From: Selenomonadaceae bacterium
Lineage (GTDB): Bacteria > Bacillota > Negativicutes > Selenomonadales > Selenomonadaceae
Length of the DNA: 11,499 nucleotides
Direction: 5' to 3'
Assembly (NCBI GenBank): GCA_017453765.1
Contig: JAFTEG010000170.1
Location: forward strand, 1-11,499
A program made the position numbers and the translations under genes. A model generated the notes under the pieces. The model saw nothing but the letters and a program-made list of their open reading frames with translations. It was not told where the DNA came from and searched no databases. Of this stretch, positions 1 through 7,186 are shown in pieces; positions within the stretch are counted from its first letter, which is position 1; every line of letters starts with the position of its first letter.

Positions 1-39
1 CAACATTGTACCCATTGCGCCGTCAAAAATTTTTATCAT
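1..39 (-). CDS. metH: Homocysteine S-methyltransferase / MetH, N-terminal fragment cut by the window edge
   Basis: Read on the minus strand from ATG at 39, 13 codons give MIKIFDGAMGTML. The FDGAMGTML stretch is the characteristic opening of the homocysteine-binding barrel found in cobalamin-dependent methionine synthase (MetH) and in related homocysteine S-methyltransferases fused to methylenetetrahydrofolate reductase. These enzymes methylate homocysteine to methionine in the cytoplasm. A Shine-Dalgarno sequence GGAGGC lies at 50-45, six bases before the ATG, and a TATAAT box lies further upstream, so this is a real 5' end. Only the first 13 residues are visible, so MetH cannot be told apart from the shorter methyltransferases; the symbol is a best guess. 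Confidence 0.68.
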   Translation of the reverse strand, partial: MIKIFDGAMGTML

Positions 40-66
40 TTCACGCCTCCAAAAATTTTTTCGCAA

Positions 67-95
67 ATTATACCACAAAGGCTGTCGCTTGACAT
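67..95 (-). promoter_or_regulatory. Extended -10 promoter of the metH-like gene
   Basis: On the minus strand a perfect TATAAT (72-67) is preceded by TGG, giving the extended -10 form TGnTATAAT. The -35 region around 95-89 reads ATGTCAA and matches poorly, as is usual with an extended -10. Transcription would start near 60, leaving a leader of about 20 nt. That is too short for a SAM or cobalamin riboswitch downstream of this promoter. A run of nine G (plus-strand C, 97-105) lies just upstream. Confidence 0.55.
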
Positions 96-140
96 ACCCC
101 CCCCCTTTTGGGTTTACAATGTCATTGTATTATGTACAGA

Positions 141-365
141 ATTTATGAAATTGATTTAGCTTTTTACTCCCCCCTGCCAATTCAAAAAATTTAATAAATT
201 AAAATACAGGTTAAAGATATTTTTATAGGTTGAAAATTTTTTAATAATACAGGTTGAAGAGGATTTATGAAATGGAATTAGTCGTTTACTCCCCCTGCCA
301 ATTCATAAAAACTCTGTAATTTATAATTCAAGCTAAAGGTATATTTTATATATTGAAAAATTTTT
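141..365. repeat. Imperfect tandem repeat, two copies of about 102 bp at a 122-bp period
   Basis: Copy 1 spans 141-242 and copy 2 spans 263-365. Both start ATTTATGAAAT, carry a conserved core TTTACTCCCCC(C)TGCCAATTCA (about 162-184 and 285-305), and end in TTGAAAA followed by a T run. The AT-rich middle has diverged. The core is the only GC-rich part and is the best conserved. Copy 1 has six C and copy 2 has five, so any peptide reading differs between copies. Copy 2 contains a 15-codon plus-strand reading (272-319, MELVVYSPCQFIKTL) that copy 1 does not preserve, so I do not call it a gene. The function is unknown; a degraded mobile or regulatory repeat is possible. Confidence 0.6.
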
Positions 366-375
366 AAGCGAGGTG

Positions 376-444
376 ATGAATTTATTCGGCAGGTTTATTG
401 CGGCAGTGATTTTATATCGAAGTAAGGGGGCGGTAGCGGATTAA
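376..444 (+). CDS. Possible 22-residue hydrophobic peptide ORF (uncertain)
   Basis: ATG at 376 opens 22 codons to TAA at 442-444, reading MNLFGRFIAAVILYRSKGAV and then AD. The first half is hydrophobic like a signal peptide or tiny membrane peptide. The start context AGCGAGGTGATGAA closely copies the context of the protease start downstream (AGCGAGGAGATGAA at 517-530), as if one start region had been duplicated. GAGG lies only 2 nt from the ATG, which is short for efficient initiation. It could be a leader peptide, a relic of a duplicated secreted-protein start, or chance. Confidence 0.2.
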   Translation: MNLFGRFIAAVILYRSKGAVAD

Positions 445-525
445 AATTTTTATCGTGAAAACAACAGGTTAAAAATTTTTTTCAGGTCAAAATTTTTAGC
501 AGATTAAAATTTTTTTAGCGAGGAG
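445..525 (+). other. AT-rich leader of the protease gene with repeated A5T5 motifs
   Basis: This stretch holds four AAAATTTTT-type runs (about 445-453, 471-481, 488-497, 506-516) separated by short spacers starting CAGGTTA, CAGGTCA or CAGATTA, so a weak 18-20 bp periodicity is visible. No convincing -35/-10 pair was found here; the promoter of the protease gene is not located. The Shine-Dalgarno AGGAG is at 521-525. Confidence 0.35.
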
Positions 526-534
526 ATGAAAGAG

Positions 535-2607
535 ATGTTGAAACGTACTTTTGCCGCCGTCATGACTTTTGTCGCGATGTTTTGCTTTACAGTTGCAGGC
601 GAAGCGGCCGCGAGCAACAACTGGCTTATTTATTGGTATATCTGCGGCTCAAACTTGGAATCCGGCGGGAATCTTGCGACGAAGGATATTGCCGAAATGC
701 AACACGTTAAGTTGCCGCCTAACGTAAAAATTTTGATTTATGCAAGTGGTTTGCCGCCTGTTCAAACAGACGAAAATGCACCTCCTGAAGAACAACCATA
801 CCATCATCCTGCAATTCAAGCCGGAGGCGACGGAATTTATCTGTACAGTTCAAGCCGTTTGGAAAAAGTAGCCGATTTTAATGAGAATATGGGCGACCCC
901 GCTACTTTGGCAGAGTTTTTGAAATTCGGCGAAGAAAATTTTAAAGCCGACCGTCGAATTATGTATTTTTGGAATCACGGCGGACTTGGCGGAGTTTGCT
1001 ACGACGACAGATTTACCCCTACAGATTCTACCGCTAATTTTTATGGTAACGATGGTTTAAGCTACGATGAACTCACTCAAGCTTTTGCAAGTGTATATGG
1101 AAATTCGCCTGAAAACAAGCCTTTCGAGTTAATAGGTTTTAAGGCTTGCATGACCGGCTCTTATGAATTGGCGAACAGCATTTCCAATTTTTCTCACTAC
1201 ATGCTGGGCGCGGAACCTTCCATATATGACACGCCTACAAGAGATTGGATTAACGCATTAGCTAAAAATCCTTCAATGACAGGCGCACAAATCGGAAAAG
1301 TTATCTGCGATAGCGCCATGAAGAATTATTCTGACGATAAGGAATTAACGCATATTTTTTCTGTGACTGACTTGGATAAAATGCCGCAACTGCGTAAGGC
1401 TTACGAGGCATACTTCGATGAGGCTGTAAATCGCTCTGACGAAGAAGGTTTTCTTGGTGCATTTGCTCGTGCCGCCGAAGCAAGAAACGTCGACAAATAT
1501 TCCGATTTATACATAGACTTGGGACTTTTAGCGAAGAATACAAAGTCGATAATGCCAAAAACTTCCGCTGATTTAATTACGGCGATTGACAATGCGGTTG
1601 TCTACAGCAAGCGCGGCGAATACCTTAAAAGCAAAGGCATTTCAACCTACTATCCATTTATCTCAATGGAAGGCTCTAACCCTGAACAAGCCATTAACAG
1701 TACCAATGCGGGATTTAAATTAATAGGCGGTCAAAATTCAAGCTATCAATCACAAAAGGTACTCTATAGTAAACTGCTTAATATGAAAGATATGTCCGCT
1801 TTGCAGGGAAATAATTCCGTACCTATTGAGCTGAATGAAGACAATCACTTTGTTGCAACGCTTACACCCGAACAGATGGGAAATATTTCTTCTGTTTATT
1901 CTTTGTTGATACCGGTGAAGGAAAACTATACTTCAGAGTTAGGTTTTGATTTAGGCGGCGCGATTTTGACTTCTACTGATAACTTTAAAGTCGATTGGAA
2001 CAAGGGAACTGTCACTGAAAATTTCCGCGCAGTAGAACCTATGTTTGACGGTCATAGAATTATTCTTCAACCATTGGTAAGCGGTCGCGGTAATACTTTG
2101 TACAAAGTCCCTATCGTCTATAATAATGTTTTTCGGCGCGATTTGATTGTAAGCTACGACACGTCCAAAAATACCTATTCTATAATCGGTTTCGGCTCTA
2201 TGGTTGAAAATGGCGTTGTACGTGCTTTTGGCGGAAAACCTGAACCGGGTGAAATAATTACTCCTCTGTATCTGGTATTAAGCGACGATCCTTCTCCCGA
2301 GTTTGTTGGAGTAGAGGGAGCTGAATACGCCGCGTCGGTTATTGGCGAATTTACTAACCCGCAAACAGGTCAAACCGTTTATTGGAAATGGACGCAAGGT
2401 ACTCCGTTCGTCTACACAAAGGATGCCACGATCACCAACAGAGCTATTACAAAAGGCAATTACGTCTACCTTATTGCCTTTGGATCGCCCGGCGGCTACA
2501 GTGCCAATTCGTTGCCCGGCGCTATCAGCATAAGTAACGGCAAAATTTTCAAATACTCTACACGTGCTTTAATGTGGATGGCTCAAATGTCCGAAAATGA
2601 ACAATAA
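535..2607 (+). CDS. Secreted clostripain-type (peptidase family C11) cysteine protease
   Basis: A C11 family cysteine endopeptidase, probably exported. The ATG at 526 directly abuts the AGGAG at 521-525, whereas the in-frame ATG at 535 lies 9 nt after it, so I take 535 as the start (690 aa). The protein then opens with MLKRTFAAVMTFVAMFCFTV and AGEAAA, a clear signal peptide. Numbered from the longer start, the catalytic His is His151 in YFWNHGGLGG and the catalytic Cys is Cys208 in ELIGFKACMTGSYELA; both match the C11 His/Cys dyad. The GAEPSIYDTPTRDW segment near 228-241 matches the family's substrate-pocket region. Clostripain-like enzymes cut after Arg or Lys and are often self-processed. 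The C-terminal half (about 400-690) is not recognised and appears beta-rich, which makes the protein longer than clostripain itself. No cell-wall anchor motif is seen. It is monocistronic, with a terminator directly behind. The substrate is unknown. Confidence 0.9.
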   Translation: MLKRTFAAVMTFVAMFCFTVAGEAAASNNWLIYWYICGSNLESGGNLATKDIAEMQHVKLPPNVKILIYASGLPPVQTDENAPPEEQPYHHPAIQAGGDGIYLYSSSRLEKVADFNENMGDPATLAEFLKFGEENFKADRRIMYFWNHGGLGGVCYDDRFTPTDSTANFYGNDGLSYDELTQAFASVYGNSPENKPFELIGFKACMTGSYELANSISNFSHYMLGAEPSIYDTPTRDWINALAKNPSMTGAQIGKVICDSAMKNYSDDKELTHIFSVTDLDKMPQLRKAYEAYFDEAVNRSDEEGFLGAFARAAEARNVDKYSDLYIDLGLLAKNTKSIMPKTSADLITAIDNAVVYSKRGEYLKSKGISTYYPFISMEGSNPEQAINSTNAGFKLIGGQNSSYQSQKVLYSKLLNMKDMSALQGNNSVPIELNEDNHFVATLTPEQMGNISSVYSLLIPVKENYTSELGFDLGGAILTSTDNFKVDWNKGTVTENFRAVEPMFDGHRIILQPLVSGRGNTLYKVPIVYNNVFRRDLIVSYDTSKNTYSIIGFGSMVENGVVRAFGGKPEPGEIITPLYLVLSDDPSPEFVGVEGAEYAASVIGEFTNPQTGQTVYWKWTQGTPFVYTKDATITNRAITKGNYVYLIAFGSPGGYSANSLPGAISISNGKIFKYSTRALMWMAQMSENEQ

Positions 2608-2654
2608 AATTAAAGGCGTCAAGTTAATTTAACCTATGAACAATTTTTAAGCGG

Positions 2655-2710
2655 GGCTGTCAGCAGAAAAATTTATCGAATGATTTTGCTGACAGCCTTT
2701 GCATTTTTAC
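2655..2710 (+). terminator. Rho-independent terminator of the protease gene
   Basis: A perfect 11-bp stem GGCTGTCAGCA (2655-2665) pairs with TGCTGACAGCC (2687-2697), with an AT-rich 21-nt loop. The stem is followed by TTTGCATTTTT. It lies 48 bases after the stop codon. Confidence 0.85.
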
Positions 2711-2736
2711 CAACACCTCTTGAATTTTTATGAAGA

Positions 2737-2766
2737 TTGACACGCTACGTGATTTTATGATATAAA
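2737..2766 (+). promoter_or_regulatory. Sigma-A type promoter of the first RTX-like gene
   Basis: A perfect -35 TTGACA (2737-2742) and a TATAAA -10 (2761-2766) are separated by 18 bp, just after the preceding terminator. Transcription would start near 2773, and the strong ribosome site AAAGGAGG is at 2773-2780. The leader is therefore extremely short, or the true start site is a few bases further upstream using an overlapping -10. Confidence 0.6.
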
Positions 2767-2788
2767 TTTAAAAAAGGAGGTATGCTTG

Positions 2789-3988
2789 ATGAAAAAATCT
2801 AAAGTTACCGTAACCGCCGACAACATGATCGGCTACAGCTATGATTGGGACGACGACTACTACGATTGGGACGACGATTACTATTACGACGACGACGATT
2901 ATTATGACGACGATGACTACTATGACTACGATGATGACGACGACGATGAGAAAGATACTCTCACCTTAAACGAAGACACCTTGAAAGTCGGCAGTGACTA
3001 CGACGACGATATTTGGCTTAACAACGTCACCACCGGCTCATTTTCAACTGTAAGAGTTATCGACGCCGAAGATAACGATCACAATCTTTTCATAACCGGC
3101 AACACGCGCTCCAACTCTATAATCTCCGGTAACGGACGAACCACACTTTGGGGAGCCGGCGGCGGTCAAAACACCATGATAGGCGGCGCGCGCAGAAATT
3201 ATTTCTTCTATCAAGGCAACTCCAGAGACGTTGCAAAAAATTTCGGCACCGGTGACAGCGATTATGCCGACGTTGTTGTACTTTCCGGCGTAAGTTACAG
3301 CAGTATCAGCCGTGACAGCGCGTCTATCACCTTCAACATGGCGGACGGCAATTTTATGCAACTTCAACCCGGCGCCTCTTATGACGACGATCCCATTTTG
3401 TTTTCCGGCAACGGTCGCGACGTTTTGAAAATGAAAATCGCGCAGAATACCTCCACTAATTTAACCTACCGAAACGATGTCAATACATTCTATTTTACCG
3501 GCGGTCAAGGTCAAATCGTAGTGAACGGCTCCGGTCATAACATTTGGCTTGCAGGTGACAGCGGTCAAAATTACGTCAATGCCAATACAATTAACGCGGC
3601 GGCAAGTTCCGGCTACAACACGCTTATGGGTAACCACAACTCCAACGTAATTATCGGCGGCAGCGGCATTTCAACTTTGTGGGGCTATTACGGCAACACG
3701 GCGGATACTTTAATCGGCGGCACGGGCCCTGAAATTTTCCGTGTCGGCAAGTACGAAGGCAATGACGTTGTTATTTCTCATGAAGGTCACGACGTCATTT
3801 CGCTTTACGACACCAATTTAAGCGATATCACCTATGCCAACGCCGTGAATGACAGTATTAATATCGGCTTTAACACCGGCTCTCAAATGACGCTTATAAA
3901 TACTTCCGACGTGACTTCCATTTTCCAACTTGCAAACGGTGAACGCTACAATTACAATCGCAATACCGGTCAATGGCAAGGGGCTTGA
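2789..3988 (+). CDS. RTX-like repeat protein with an Asp/Tyr/Trp-only N-terminal tract (paralog 1)
   Basis: Start: AAAGGAGG at 2773-2780 lies 8 nt before ATG 2789, better than the TTG at 2786; 399 aa. There is no signal peptide. Residues 18-53 consist almost only of Asp, Tyr and Trp, a highly acidic aromatic low-complexity tract. The rest resembles degenerate RTX (haemolysin-type, GGxGxD) repeats rich in Gly, Asn and Asp. Two related modules are visible, about 108-200 and 285-375. Both open with N(S/V)IIxGxGxxTLWG, then IGG, then a SIxxxxxxGxxMxL stretch. Residues 380-399 (LANGERYNYNRNTGQWQGA) recur in the two paralogs at the right end of the window. RTX proteins typically leave the cell by type I secretion using a C-terminal signal and bind calcium extracellularly; that is inferred here. 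The canonical nonapeptides are weak, so calcium binding is uncertain. It is monocistronic with its own promoter. The role is unknown; a secreted matrix or surface protein is plausible. Confidence 0.8.
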   Translation: MKKSKVTVTADNMIGYSYDWDDDYYDWDDDYYYDDDDYYDDDDYYDYDDDDDDEKDTLTLNEDTLKVGSDYDDDIWLNNVTTGSFSTVRVIDAEDNDHNLFITGNTRSNSIISGNGRTTLWGAGGGQNTMIGGARRNYFFYQGNSRDVAKNFGTGDSDYADVVVLSGVSYSSISRDSASITFNMADGNFMQLQPGASYDDDPILFSGNGRDVLKMKIAQNTSTNLTYRNDVNTFYFTGGQGQIVVNGSGHNIWLAGDSGQNYVNANTINAAASSGYNTLMGNHNSNVIIGGSGISTLWGYYGNTADTLIGGTGPEIFRVGKYEGNDVVISHEGHDVISLYDTNLSDITYANAVNDSINIGFNTGSQMTLINTSDVTSIFQLANGERYNYNRNTGQWQGA

Positions 3989-4071
3989 TTAATGCGTAAT
4001 GCGTAATTGAATTAAGGATTAAAAGCTAACCCTAGCCCCTAGTTCCTAGCCCCTAGCCTCTAGCCCCTAAA
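3983..4071 (+). repeat. Stop-codon-spanning 14-mer followed by CCCTAGC heptad array
   Basis: GCTTGATTAATGCG (3983-3996) covers the stop codon of the first RTX-like gene and is identical to the sequence at the stop of the second one (9439-9426, minus). A TAATGCG direct repeat follows. From 4030 to 4071 there are six consecutive 7-bp units of the form CCCTAGC with a few substitutions. The array lies 41 bases after the stop and ends at the terminator. It resembles the short tandemly repeated heptamers known from intergenic DNA of some bacteria. Confidence 0.8.
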
Positions 4072-4125
4072 AAAATACGCCGTCCGATTCGCGTAACGCT
4101 GAATTGAACGGCGCTTTATTTTTAT
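4066..4125. terminator. Bidirectional terminator between convergent RTX-like gene and flagellar operon
   Basis: CGCCGT (4078-4083) pairs with ACGGCG (4108-4113), and an inner stem GATTCGCG/CGC..GAATT caps it with a TAA loop. CTTTATTTTTAT follows on the plus strand, and a run of seven A precedes it, giving a T run on the minus strand. It therefore can serve both the plus-strand gene ending at 3988 and the minus-strand operon ending at 4128. Confidence 0.75.
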
Positions 4126-4127
4126 AT

Positions 4128-4565
4128 TCAATATCTCTTGTTAAAAGATACACTTTGATTCATTGCAAGCGATACGCCTAAATCGTAGGAGCGAACAACG
4201 TTGTTTTGGCGCCGTGACTTGTTAAGCCAGCCGCGCGCCTTGTACATAATTTCGCGATCCATAGGCTTTATCTTATCTGCAATTTCTTTAAACTCTTTCA
4301 GTTTTCGGTACTCATGCGAAGGCAACGCTTCAATCTTCTTGATAAGGTGCTGTCGGTGTTCAACGATTAACATAAATGTATCAATGTCTTGACGGTCGAT
4401 AAATTTCATAAGCTCCTGCGTCAAGTCAAGATAATTCGTCCAAAGATTTTTTGCCGTACGCAGGAGTTCTTCTTCACTCATCTGCACGGAAGATTCCGTC
4501 TTAACTTCGCCTTTCGCGTCGTCATCAGGCATAACCTTGTCCGCCTTTACCCTGTCCTCTTTCAA
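4128..4565 (-). CDS. fliT: FliT-like flagellar protein downstream of fliS
   Basis: A 145-aa, strongly helical, charged protein with no signal peptide. Its place directly after fliS, overlapping it by 41 bases, matches fliT, whose product is an export chaperone for the cap protein FliD in enterobacteria. The helical part from about 29 (MSEEELLRTAKNLW) to 117 has the FliT-like pattern of an N-terminal helix, an IEHR-type segment (VEHRQHLIKKIEAL, 68-81) and a C-terminal helix. Sequence identity to characterised FliT proteins is expected to be low, so the name leans on position. The start is uncertain: TTG at 4565 has AAAGG about 7 nt upstream; the Met codons at residue 12 or 29 are alternatives. 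The acidic/basic first 28 residues could be non-native. It is the last gene of the operon, followed by the shared terminator. Confidence 0.6.
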   Translation of the reverse strand: MKEDRVKADKVMPDDDAKGEVKTESSVQMSEEELLRTAKNLWTNYLDLTQELMKFIDRQDIDTFMLIVEHRQHLIKKIEALPSHEYRKLKEFKEIADKIKPMDREIMYKARGWLNKSRRQNNVVRSYDLGVSLAMNQSVSFNKRY

Positions 4566-4929
4566 TACGCGCCTTTCTCATCGCGCCTACCCATGCGTCG
4601 CGCAACTCCGTCATAATTTCTTTAGCCACGTCAAGCGGCTCGGTATTACTTCTTATATTTCCTTCAAACAATCTTTCATAAACGTAAGTGTACAACGGGA
4701 GCAGTTGATGCGAAATTTCATAATCCATATTAAGCGTCAAGCGAAATTCGGAAATTATACGCTGCGCCTTTTGCAACATTGTATTTGCTTCCTCAAAATT
4801 TTTTTCTTCTACCGCCGCTATGCCCTTCTCAATAAATCCAAGACAACCATTGTAAAGCATGAGCGTCAACTGTTCAGGGGGCGCATTCATAATTTGTTGC
4901 TGCCTGTATGCTTCCGCCGCATTCACCAT
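4525..4929 (-). CDS. fliS: Flagellar export chaperone FliS
   Basis: A 134-aa protein of the usual FliS length. FliS binds the C-terminus of flagellin in the cytoplasm and keeps it unpolymerised until export. The family signature is clear: Tyr8, PPEQLTLMLYNG (17-28), the EEAN...LQKAQRII helix (46-59), and ELRDAW (108-113) near the end. ATG 4929 is preceded by AAGGTGAAGT. The C-terminal tail RGQGKGGQGYA is encoded by DNA that overlaps the start of the next gene, suggesting translational coupling. It follows fliD after an 87-bp AT-rich gap, the standard fliD-fliS order. Confidence 0.95.
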   Translation of the reverse strand: MVNAAEAYRQQQIMNAPPEQLTLMLYNGCLGFIEKGIAAVEEKNFEEANTMLQKAQRIISEFRLTLNMDYEISHQLLPLYTYVYERLFEGNIRSNTEPLDVAKEIMTELRDAWVGAMRKARIERGQGKGGQGYA

Positions 4930-5016
4930 ACATACTTCACCTTACCTTTCATCTTGCTACTGATTAATACTTTATTTTTTTATTTTACCTTTTATATTTT
5001 ATTTTTATAGTTTATC

Positions 5017-7155
5017 TTACGCAAACATACTGGTGACGTAATTGAGTTGCGAACCGAGCATTGCCAGCGCTGACTCCATTGCGTCATATTTTTTATAAAG
5101 AGACTCTTCAAAGGCATTCATCATTGACTGGAAGTTACTCATTTTCGTCTGCAGGTTGCGCAAAAGCGTACTGAGCTGACTGTCATCGCTGTTATCCTTG
5201 CTGGTACCGGCAACGTTGTTAATGCTTTTTACCGAATCCGTTACAACTTGACTTAAACGCTGAGCAATACCGCTTTTGGCAGAATCAATTCGGCTTGTAT
5301 CGTTTTCATCATTTTCAAGCGTCGCAAAGACCTTGTAGACGGAGTCGGGATCATCATTTAATGCCGCGCGAAGTTTGTCTTCATCAAGCTGAATTTGTCC
5401 GTAAAGCCCTTTGGTTGAAATGCCGATTGAATATGCCGTGTCGTACTTGTAGCCGTCGCCGAGTCCCTCAACGCGTGAAGTTACTGCACCTCTCATTTGG
5501 TCAATAATCTTGCGAAGAGTGCTGTCATGGTAAAGCATACCGGCTTTTGCCTTTTCTTCCCACTTTTTAATCTGCTCTTCGGTCATTTCGGCTTTCTGCG
5601 CGTCAGTCAACGGCGCATAACTGCTGTTAGGCGTTTCGCGGTACATATCGTCCAATTCACCGAGCAGTTTGTTATAGCTTTCAACAAAAGATTTTACGTT
5701 GTCAACGATTTTGTCAACGTCCTGTTCAACGGTAACCACTGCCGAAGTTTTTTCAGTAACGTTGCCGAAATTGTACGTTACGCCGTTGACCGTGACATTG
5801 TTGGCGCTGATATTGGAATAGGATTTGCCGTCAATCAAAACGCTTGCGTCGGTACCTGCAGTGTACTTAACCTCATTTTCGGCAAAGGTCATTGCGCTGA
5901 CATTCGTAAGGTCTGCGCCGCTTTGAGTAGATTTCAAGCCCATTTTGGTGAGAAGGGTGGTAGCACCTTCGGAAACAGATTGAATGGTAATGCTGTTTGC
6001 AGAACCTACTTTCATGTTGTAGAAAGAAAATTCATTTTGCGCCGAATCATAGGTAGCACGAATACTTGTTCCGGCGCTGTTTACTTTGGAAATCAAATCG
6101 TACAACGTAGCGCCGCTAGCAATATCAGCGGAAGAAATAGTGATCTGTTTTGCTTTAGTCGTGTCTAACGTTGCCGGAGTGCCGCCGCCTTCGCTTTCAA
6201 AATCCAATGAATAGGCATCGTCATCTGATAAACCGAACAAATCTTGAGTAGTACTGTCGGCATTGTCATAAAGTGACTGTAAAATATATTTACCGGCTTC
6301 GCCTGTACCGCTTACAATACCAACACTGACCGTAGCAGTTTCAGAAGCAACATTATTGGTAAACGTCAAACTCTGTGTAGAGGCATCATAAGACGCGGTA
6401 ATTGCGACTCTTTCACCATCTCCATCAATCTCGCTTATCTTTTTATTTAAAAGGTTGACTAAATCTTGGAAATTCGAGTTTTTGTCCGCGAGAAGTGTAG
6501 CGATATCGCCGTAGGTAATATTCACGTTTGCCACGTTTGCGGTTGTACCGTCCAAAATATTAAATGAAAGAGCATTTGAGCTATCTGAATTGGTAATGAT
6601 ATTATCGGTACCGTTTTCAAGTTTGTCTGCTTCCAATGCGTCGTTCAGTATGCTGTGGAATTTGCTGGTACTTGTAGAAAGGAAAGTGCTACTGCTGGTA
6701 AATGTTGCGGACGCATATGTAGCAGGTGTTACGCCGACATCAGTAGTGTCGCCGATATAAAATGTCAAATCGCCGCTATCGACAAGATCGCTGAGTTTGG
6801 TGCTGGTTAATTTTTCCGTACCGACAAGGTACGCATTGGTAGCGGTGCTTTCAACGGTAATATTATGGTTCATTGCCGGCGCGGACGCATTTGCCGTAGC
6901 CTTGATAAGCGCGTTACTGCTTGTGGCGGTACGTGCGTTCATGTTGCTGGACAATTTGTAAGTCGAAAGAGTAGACGTGTTGTATTCTTGAATTTTGCTG
7001 TACACATCGAGGTAAGCATCCTTCTTCCACTCGTTTTTAGTGTACGTCTGTTGCATTTTTTCAAGCTGGCTTTGCTTGCTCATCATGCCGACTTTGACCA
7101 TAGATTCAACGTCGAGACCGGAGCCTGACAAGCCGTAAATTCCATTGACGCCCAT
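5017..7155 (-). CDS. fliD: Flagellar hook-associated protein 2 (filament cap) FliD
   Basis: FliD caps the growing filament and helps flagellin subunits fold in outside the cell. It is exported by the flagellar type III apparatus, so the absence of a signal peptide fits. The N-terminal domain is evident (SGLDVESMVKVGMM at 12-25, followed by the helical KKDAYLDVYSKIQ stretch). The C-terminal domain runs from about 475 (DKIVDNVKSFVESYNKLLGE at 481-500, YSIGISTKGLYG near 573) to the helical tail ending ALAMLGSQLNYVTSMFA. The variable middle, about 100-470, is rich in Ser, Thr, Ala and Asn. At 712 aa it is far longer than the roughly 470-aa enterobacterial FliD; the excess lies in this exposed middle. 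ATG 7155 has AAGGAGG upstream with good spacing. Confidence 0.95.
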   Translation of the reverse strand: MGVNGIYGLSGSGLDVESMVKVGMMSKQSQLEKMQQTYTKNEWKKDAYLDVYSKIQEYNTSTLSTYKLSSNMNARTATSSNALIKATANASAPAMNHNITVESTATNAYLVGTEKLTSTKLSDLVDSGDLTFYIGDTTDVGVTPATYASATFTSSSTFLSTSTSKFHSILNDALEADKLENGTDNIITNSDSSNALSFNILDGTTANVANVNITYGDIATLLADKNSNFQDLVNLLNKKISEIDGDGERVAITASYDASTQSLTFTNNVASETATVSVGIVSGTGEAGKYILQSLYDNADSTTQDLFGLSDDDAYSLDFESEGGGTPATLDTTKAKQITISSADIASGATLYDLISKVNSAGTSIRATYDSAQNEFSFYNMKVGSANSITIQSVSEGATTLLTKMGLKSTQSGADLTNVSAMTFAENEVKYTAGTDASVLIDGKSYSNISANNVTVNGVTYNFGNVTEKTSAVVTVEQDVDKIVDNVKSFVESYNKLLGELDDMYRETPNSSYAPLTDAQKAEMTEEQIKKWEEKAKAGMLYHDSTLRKIIDQMRGAVTSRVEGLGDGYKYDTAYSIGISTKGLYGQIQLDEDKLRAALNDDPDSVYKVFATLENDENDTSRIDSAKSGIAQRLSQVVTDSVKSINNVAGTSKDNSDDSQLSTLLRNLQTKMSNFQSMMNAFEESLYKKYDAMESALAMLGSQLNYVTSMFA

Positions 7156-7186
7156 ATTTATCCCTCCTTGTGAATTTTAAGAAAAT

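Noticed and set aside
40..66. SAM or cobalamin riboswitch ahead of the metH-like gene
   Set aside because: The likely transcription start leaves only about 20 nt of leader, and no conserved riboswitch core is visible.
89..120. Plus-strand promoter TTGACA (89-94) with TACAAT (115-120)
   Set aside because: The 20-bp spacing is too long and a C9 run fills the spacer; the opposite strand has a better extended -10.
5497..6168. 223-codon plus-strand ORF
   Set aside because: It is antisense to fliD, whose frame is fully supported by conserved domains at both ends.
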